Shown here piece after piece: positions 5,913 to 8,896 of a stretch of DNA of 8,896 bases (the first letter of the stretch is position 1; each line of letters opens with the position of its first letter). This DNA is from an uncultured Lacticaseibacillus sp. Lineage in GTDB: Bacteria; Bacillota; Bacilli; Lactobacillales; Lactobacillaceae. Below the pieces are notes generated by a model. That model was not told where the DNA came from, did not search any database, and saw only the letters and a list, made by a program, of their open reading frames with translations. The stretch spans positions 1 through 8,896 of the forward strand of contig CAKQZO010000062.1 of assembly GCA_934293835.1 (NCBI GenBank), in the 5' to 3' direction. The translations under genes were made by a program, and so were the position numbers.

Positions 5913-6668
5913 TTATTGGCGATGGTTTTTCAGATGGTCGATCAAATCCTCGAAGTCTTTGCGTGAGGTGCGGGTATCGCGCAGTTGCAGATTCGGGAAG
6001 CTACGCACGAGCCGCCGTTGCACGGCATTGAGGCGCGGCAGGTGGCCGTCTTTGCGATAGGCTTCCAGCCAGTCACGCTGAGAATCGAGTTTTTCGCGTA
6101 GCTCGACCTTTTTGGCTTCGATCGCTTCGCCGACGCGCTTCGTCGCCGCGCCAAAGGCCAAGGCGTTGGCGAGCGTGAAGCCGAAGTCGAACATGCCTCC
6201 GGCGACCAGGCAGATGGCGACGAGCAAGCCGTTGTGGGCCGCCAGCCAAAAGACGCCTGAGGTGACGAGTGGGTGAATGAATTTGACGATGGCGACGACG
6301 CCTAGCCCCCAAAAAGCGGAGATCGGTAACGCGACGCGACCGTTGAGGTTGAGCGGCACCTTAGAATAGTCCCACCAACGCGCGTGAAAGATCAGCTCCA
6401 TCAGCCAGCTGGTGAGGTACTCGATGATCGTGATGACCACCGCCGAGGCGAGATACAAGACGATCAAGTTGTTTTGAAAAGGGGCAATGGCGGCCAACAC
6501 CGCGATCATCGAGAAGCCGTACACCGGGATGATTGGGCCGTTCAAGAAGCCCGAGTTAACCAAGCGCCGTTTTTGCACGCTGACGTAACCCGATTCCCAC
6601 AACCAGCCCACGAAGGCATAAGCGAAGAAGTAGAGTAGCCACACCGTTAAGTTTTGCTGAAAAGTCAT
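5913..6668 (-). CDS. Putative ABC-transporter-type membrane protein (CmpB/PF06541-like)
   Basis: A 251-residue protein recognised as the family named 'putative ABC-transporter type IV' or CmpB-like, found mainly in Firmicutes. Characteristic stretches are FVGWLWES (19-26), KRRLVNSGFLNGPIIPVYG (33-51), EYLTSWLMELIFHARWWDYS (83-102) and the PLNLNGR turn (105-111). Five or six hydrophobic segments occupy residues 8-172. They are followed by an unusually charged, probably helical cytoplasmic tail of about 75 residues (KRVGEAIEAKKVELREKLDS onward). No ATP-binding partner is encoded nearby, so a transport role is only a family label and the function is unknown. The ATG at 6668 follows AAGGAG by 5 nt. 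It lies on the same strand as, and 223 nt downstream of, the putative anti-sigma gene, with a palindrome-rich gap between. It could be part of that operon. Confidence 0.88.
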   Translation of the reverse strand: MTFQQNLTVWLLYFFAYAFVGWLWESGYVSVQKRRLVNSGFLNGPIIPVYGFSMIAVLAAIAPFQNNLIVLYLASAVVITIIEYLTSWLMELIFHARWWDYSKVPLNLNGRVALPISAFWGLGVVAIVKFIHPLVTSGVFWLAAHNGLLVAICLVAGGMFDFGFTLANALAFGAATKRVGEAIEAKKVELREKLDSQRDWLEAYRKDGHLPRLNAVQRRLVRSFPNLQLRDTRTSRKDFEDLIDHLKNHRQ

Positions 6669-6714
6669 ATTGGCTCCTTTGTTGGGTTAGGGGATGTCGG
6701 CGAGTACCTGACCC

Positions 6715-6734
6715 GCTAAGTGCGCGCACTTAGC
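6715..6734. repeat. Perfect 20-bp palindrome upstream of the CmpB-like gene
   Basis: GCTAAGTGCGCGCACTTAGC is identical to its reverse complement. It lies 46 nt upstream of the CmpB-like start, a position that fits an operator or a leader hairpin. With no loop it is better suited to binding a dimeric protein than to forming an RNA hairpin. No regulator can be assigned. Confidence 0.6.
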
Positions 6735-6742
6735 TCTGGTAT
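6716..6742 (+). repeat. Imperfect direct repeat, copy 1
   Basis: CTAAGTGCG, CGCACTTA and GCTCTGGTAT run together here. The same order recurs at 6851-6879, with CTAAGTGCG and GCTCTGGTAT identical and a diverged middle. The two copies are in the same orientation about 108 bp apart, inside the gap between two minus-strand genes. Confidence 0.6.
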
Positions 6743-6782
6743 CGCGTCGAGCTACGTGAGGCCAACGGGCTAGGTCTAACGG

Positions 6783-6806
6783 CACGATCAACTGCACGAT
6801 CAACTG
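6783..6806 (+). repeat. Tandem repeat: CACGATCAACTG twice
   Basis: The 12-bp unit CACGATCAACTG occurs twice head to tail (6783-6794 and 6795-6806) with no mismatch. It is probably a slippage duplication in non-coding DNA; the 12-bp length could also fit paired binding sites. Confidence 0.65.
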
Positions 6807-6836
6807 CGCGAACAAGTTCGCTCCGTTGTTCGCACA
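6805..6836. repeat. Inverted repeat able to form a hairpin
   Basis: TGCGCGAACAA (6805-6815) pairs with TTGTTCGCACA (6826-6836) with one mismatch, around a 10-nt loop. No T-run follows the stem on either strand, so it is not a good Rho-independent terminator. It may slow or process a transcript running from the anti-sigma gene to the CmpB-like gene. Confidence 0.5.
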
Positions 6837-6850
6837 CGTTACGCTATGCC

Positions 6851-6879
6851 CTAAGTGCGGCCACGCTTCGCTCTGGTAT
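6851..6879 (+). repeat. Imperfect direct repeat, copy 2
   Basis: Second copy of the motif at 6716-6742. CTAAGTGCGG is followed by CCACGCTTC and GCTCTGGTAT, and AAGTGCGGCCACGCTT is itself nearly palindromic. It ends 12 nt short of the stop codon of the putative anti-sigma gene. Confidence 0.55.
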
Positions 6880-6891
6880 AGTTTACCACGC

Positions 6892-7755
6892 TCAGCGTTT
6901 TGGGTGAATGTAGGCGACGCGCTGGGTGGTGGCGCCGACACTGGTGCCGGCGATGCCTTTGGCGTGAGCGAGTTGCCGCAAGGCTTCGCTTCGACCGGTA
7001 ACCATCACGCCGGCGAATTTGAGCGTCTTTTTGGAGGCGCGCAAAGCCTTGGCTTTGGCACTGGCGGCTTGATTGGGGTGGTATTCCCGCAATGCGGATT
7101 GCCAATACTTGAGGGAAAGGCCGGCGCTCAAGTCGATGCCCACCGGGTCGGCTTGACGGGCAACGGCCCCGGTTTCTTGGGTAGCTTCGCTGAAGACGAA
7201 GCCCCAGGTCAGATTGACGTTCTTAGGCAACACGTGACGCAACTCAGCGTAGGTGTATGGATGTTTGAAGGTCACAGCCACCTCTCCAACTTGGCCGTTC
7301 GGCAACGCGGCGGCTTCGTTGGGGAGCTTCTTGGTGGTCGTGTAAAATAACGCGACTTTCTGACCAGAATCAGCGTTGACGGCCTGACTGCTGTCGGCCG
7401 TTTGGATACTGCCGGTGGCGGTGAGCGTCTGATCGAGCTGGTGGCGAAGGCTGGTGTAGCTGCTGGATAACCGTTGCCACTTGACGATGTAGCCGTCGAG
7501 GTTTTTGTATTCTTGCGTGACGATCGCCCCGCCGACCAAGGTGTTGCCGTTGAGCAATTCGCTGGCGACCTGCACGTTCGGTTCCTTGAGTGTGTGGTAG
7601 ACGTCTAGGTCGTGATAAAGGGCGCCGGCTTGATGAGTCGTCATGCGGCTGATGCCGAACACGCCGGCGAGTGCGACGATGATGACGGTGATGCTACTGA
7701 TGATGATGACTTTGAGCGCTTGGCGGCGCTTGGCACGGTGTAATAATTGGTCCAC
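6892..7755 (-). CDS. Putative membrane-anchored anti-sigma factor (resembles Sigma_reg type)
   Basis: A 287-residue protein with a short basic cytoplasmic end (MDQLLHRAKRRQA), one membrane segment at about residues 14-36 (LKVIIISSITVIIVALAGVF) and a long extracytoplasmic domain. This is the layout of membrane anti-sigma factors of Firmicutes. The outer part resembles the 'sigma factor regulator C-terminal' family, with GEVAVTFKHPYTYAELRHVLP (157-177) and LTWGFVFSE (182-190); I recognise this only by eye. The zinc-binding HxxxCxxC of ZAS anti-sigma factors is absent, and there is no cysteine at all. The GTG at 7755 stands two bases after the stop of the sigma gene and is preceded by GGGAGGAA, so translation is probably coupled. 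A longer in-frame reading running back to 8226 only retraces the sigma gene in another frame. The protein would hold the sigma factor at the membrane until an outside signal arrives. The signal is unknown. Confidence 0.8.
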   Translation of the reverse strand: MDQLLHRAKRRQALKVIIISSITVIIVALAGVFGISRMTTHQAGALYHDLDVYHTLKEPNVQVASELLNGNTLVGGAIVTQEYKNLDGYIVKWQRLSSSYTSLRHQLDQTLTATGSIQTADSSQAVNADSGQKVALFYTTTKKLPNEAAALPNGQVGEVAVTFKHPYTYAELRHVLPKNVNLTWGFVFSEATQETGAVARQADPVGIDLSAGLSLKYWQSALREYHPNQAASAKAKALRASKKTLKFAGVMVTGRSEALRQLAHAKGIAGTSVGATTQRVAYIHPKR

Positions 7756-7757
7756 GA

Positions 7758-8204
7758 TTATTCCTCCCAGTTTTGGCGCAACTTCGTTCGGGCGCGGGCG
7801 AGTTGCTTTTGGATGCTTGTTGGCTTGGCGGCGAGCATCGTCGCGATCTCGCGATAGGTGAAGCCGTAATAGTATTTCAAGGCGAGCACTTCCTGATCGC
7901 TCGGCGATAACTCGGCAATCAAGGTGGCAAAAGGCGTTGCGTTCTCCACGCCAGTCTCTGGTGGTGCGGTGAACGCAAGGCGCTGATGTTTGCGGTAGTG
8001 GTCTAAGTAGCTGTTCAACGCCACGCGGTAAAACCAGCCGTCGAGGTTGGTGACGGTGAGTGTTGGCAGGAGCACATAAACCTTCTCGAAGGCCGCGCTC
8101 ACCGCGTCTTCGGCGTCGGCATGGCTGATGCCACGGGCTTGCAACAGGTTGATGACCTGCTGGCCCAATGCCAGCAGATGGTGATCGAATGCAGATGCGC
8201 GCAA
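7758..8204 (-). CDS. ECF-type RNA polymerase sigma factor
   Basis: A 148-residue sigma-70 family protein with only regions 2 and 4, as in extracytoplasmic-function sigma factors. Region 2 spans about 30-74, with ADAEDAVSAAFEKVY and LDGWFYRVALNSYLDHYRK. Region 4 spans about 98-144, with LSPSDQEVLALKYYYGFTYREIA and the helix-turn-helix end KPTSIQKQLARARTKLR. It should direct RNA polymerase to a small set of promoters when released from its regulator. The start is TTG at 8204, chosen because GAGGGG stands 6 nt upstream; the earlier in-frame TTG at 8258 has no such site and falls in the divergent promoter region. It overlaps nothing and is followed after two bases by the putative anti-sigma gene, the normal sigma/anti-sigma order. 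The target promoter and stress signal are not visible. Confidence 0.9.
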   Translation of the reverse strand: MRASAFDHHLLALGQQVINLLQARGISHADAEDAVSAAFEKVYVLLPTLTVTNLDGWFYRVALNSYLDHYRKHQRLAFTAPPETGVENATPFATLIAELSPSDQEVLALKYYYGFTYREIATMLAAKPTSIQKQLARARTKLRQNWEE

Positions 8205-8241
8205 CTTTTTCCCCTCTTCCCAACAAGAAGACGCGTGAGTG

Positions 8242-8250
8242 TGGTACTTT
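8242..8250 (+). promoter_or_regulatory. Possible extended -10 promoter of the DUF1801/OmdA gene
   Basis: TGGTACTTT (TGn at 8242-8244 and TACTTT at 8245-8250) fits an extended -10 on the + strand, with no clear -35. Transcription would begin near 8257 and give a 33-nt leader with GGAGG at 8277-8281. The minus-strand promoter of the sigma gene should lie in the same 85-bp gap, but I could not identify it. Confidence 0.35.
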
Positions 8251-8289
8251 GTAGACAAGTCAAACCCAAAAAATTTGGAGGTGCTCGTT

Positions 8290-8883
8290 ATGACCGTGAT
8301 TGCAGATTATATTGCCGCCCAAGAAGCCGTTGCCCAGCCGCATCTCACCGCGATTTATCGGGTGTTGCAGGCAGCCTTGCCGGAGGCCGAAGAACGAATC
8401 AGCTATGGTATGCCTGCGTTTTGGTAAAAGCGAGTGTTGGTCTACTTCGGCGCCCAGAAGACCCATCTCGGCTTTTATCCCACCGCGGCGCTGATCACGG
8501 CGTACGCCGAAGCCTTGCGCTCTTATCAGACGTCCAAAGGGGCAATCCAGTTTCCTTATGATCGGCCGCTGCCAGTTGAGTTGATCGCCGAACTTGCGCG
8601 CTATCGCCTGACGCATCAAACCACGCGCACGTCTGCCAAAAGGCGCCCGCCGGTGGCTGTGCCGGAGGCGATTGCAGAAGCACTGGCGCCCGCCGATTTG
8701 ACGCAGGCGTATGCGGCGCGGCCTCAGTACCAGCGAACGGATTATCTTAATTGGATCGCGCGTGCCAAGCAGCCGGCGACCAAACAGCGCCGGCTCACCC
8801 AGATGCTCGCGGAGCTCAAAGCAGGAGACGTCTACATGCGCCAGTCGTGGCGGCCGCGCGCCCGCCACGACGCCAGAGAATAA
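8290..8883 (+). pseudogene. DUF1801 plus OmdA/YdeI-like protein gene, broken by an in-frame TAA
   Basis: The ATG at 8290 is 8 nt after GGAGG (8277-8281). The frame reads MTVIADYIAAQEAVAQPHL and then RISYGMPAFW, the DUF1801 (YdhG-like) core, and stops at TAA (8425-8427) after 45 residues. The same frame then continues without a gap to TAA at 8881-8883. It gives KRVLVYFGAQKTHLGFYPT, the rest of DUF1801, and a C-terminal part with YQRTDYLNWIARAKQPATKQRRL resembling the YdeI/OmpD-associated (OmdA) C-terminal domain. Without the stop the protein would be 197 residues, normal for this two-part family. A CAA, TAT or AAA codon changed at one base would create TAA. A GTG at 8434 could allow restart but has no ribosome binding site. 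DUF1801 proteins have a frataxin-like fold and poorly known function. The gene is divergent from the sigma factor gene; a functional link is not shown. Confidence 0.87.
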
Positions 8884-8896
8884 GCATGGCCCCGAC

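Noticed and set aside
6715..6734. Second binding site for the HxlR protein
   Set aside because: It shares GTGCG/CGCAC with the palindrome at 4094-4109, but the half-sites are in the opposite order and the centres differ; a five-base match in GC-rich DNA is likely chance.
6892..8226. A 444-codon minus-strand reading frame covering both sigma and anti-sigma genes
   Set aside because: Its first 157 codons are out of frame with the sigma factor and have no family resemblance; the real protein begins at GTG 7755 with a ribosome binding site and coupled spacing.
8205..8289. Autoregulatory ECF promoter with a CGTC -10 element (minus strand 8233-8230)
   Set aside because: CGTC is present, but no convincing AAC-type -35 box stands at the required distance, so the four-base match is not evidence.
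2669..8427. Stop-codon recoding or suppressor system reading TAG and TAA as sense
   Set aside because: The two stops differ, no suppressor tRNA or recoding element is visible, and intact neighbouring genes end in TAA, TAG and TGA normally.

Overview
The window looks like chromosome from a high-GC member of the low-GC Gram-positive bacteria, most likely a Lactobacillaceae species. The evidence is GGAGG-type ribosome binding sites in front of nearly every gene, some GTG and TTG starts, short intergenic gaps, and families typical of that group (HxlR regulator, CmpB-like membrane protein, an anti-sigma protein resembling the Sigma_reg type). The species cannot be named from sequence reading alone. 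No mobile element, CRISPR array, tRNA or rRNA was seen, so this is accessory or metabolic chromosome rather than a phage or island.

Layout from left to right. (1) The C-terminal half of phnW, an aminoethylphosphonate transaminase, runs + to 595 and meets a TerC-family membrane protein gene (-) across a shared hairpin terminator. (2) The TerC gene and an EamA/DMT-type transporter gene (+) are divergent. The transporter converges on a membrane GGDEF protein gene (-) across a second hairpin. (3) Upstream of the GGDEF gene lies an HxlR-type regulator gene (-), divergent from an MFS exporter gene (+). A perfect 16-bp palindrome sits in the gap, a classic regulator/efflux pair. An ElaA-like acetyltransferase gene follows the exporter and ends at a third convergent hairpin. 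(4) A minus-strand group follows: ECF-like sigma factor, membrane-anchored putative anti-sigma factor, then, after a 223-bp gap full of palindromes and repeats, a CmpB-like membrane protein gene. (5) Divergent from the sigma gene is a DUF1801/OmdA-type gene broken by a stop codon.

The most striking property is damage. Of the ten genes here, two carry an in-frame stop inside a recognisable domain (the GGDEF gene, TAG at 2669-2671; the DUF1801/OmdA gene, TAA at 8425-8427). One appears to have lost a base near its 5' end (the DMT transporter, about 1558-1562). One has a strong ribosome binding site but no ATG, GTG or TTG where its conserved N-terminus should begin (TerC, with ATC codons at 1380 and 1374). 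Either this strain is losing genes here or the underlying sequence has local errors; reads or related genomes would decide. I see no convincing new multi-gene system. The best candidates for something uncharacterised are the sigma/anti-sigma/CmpB group with its repeat-rich gap, and the HxlR-MFS operator.
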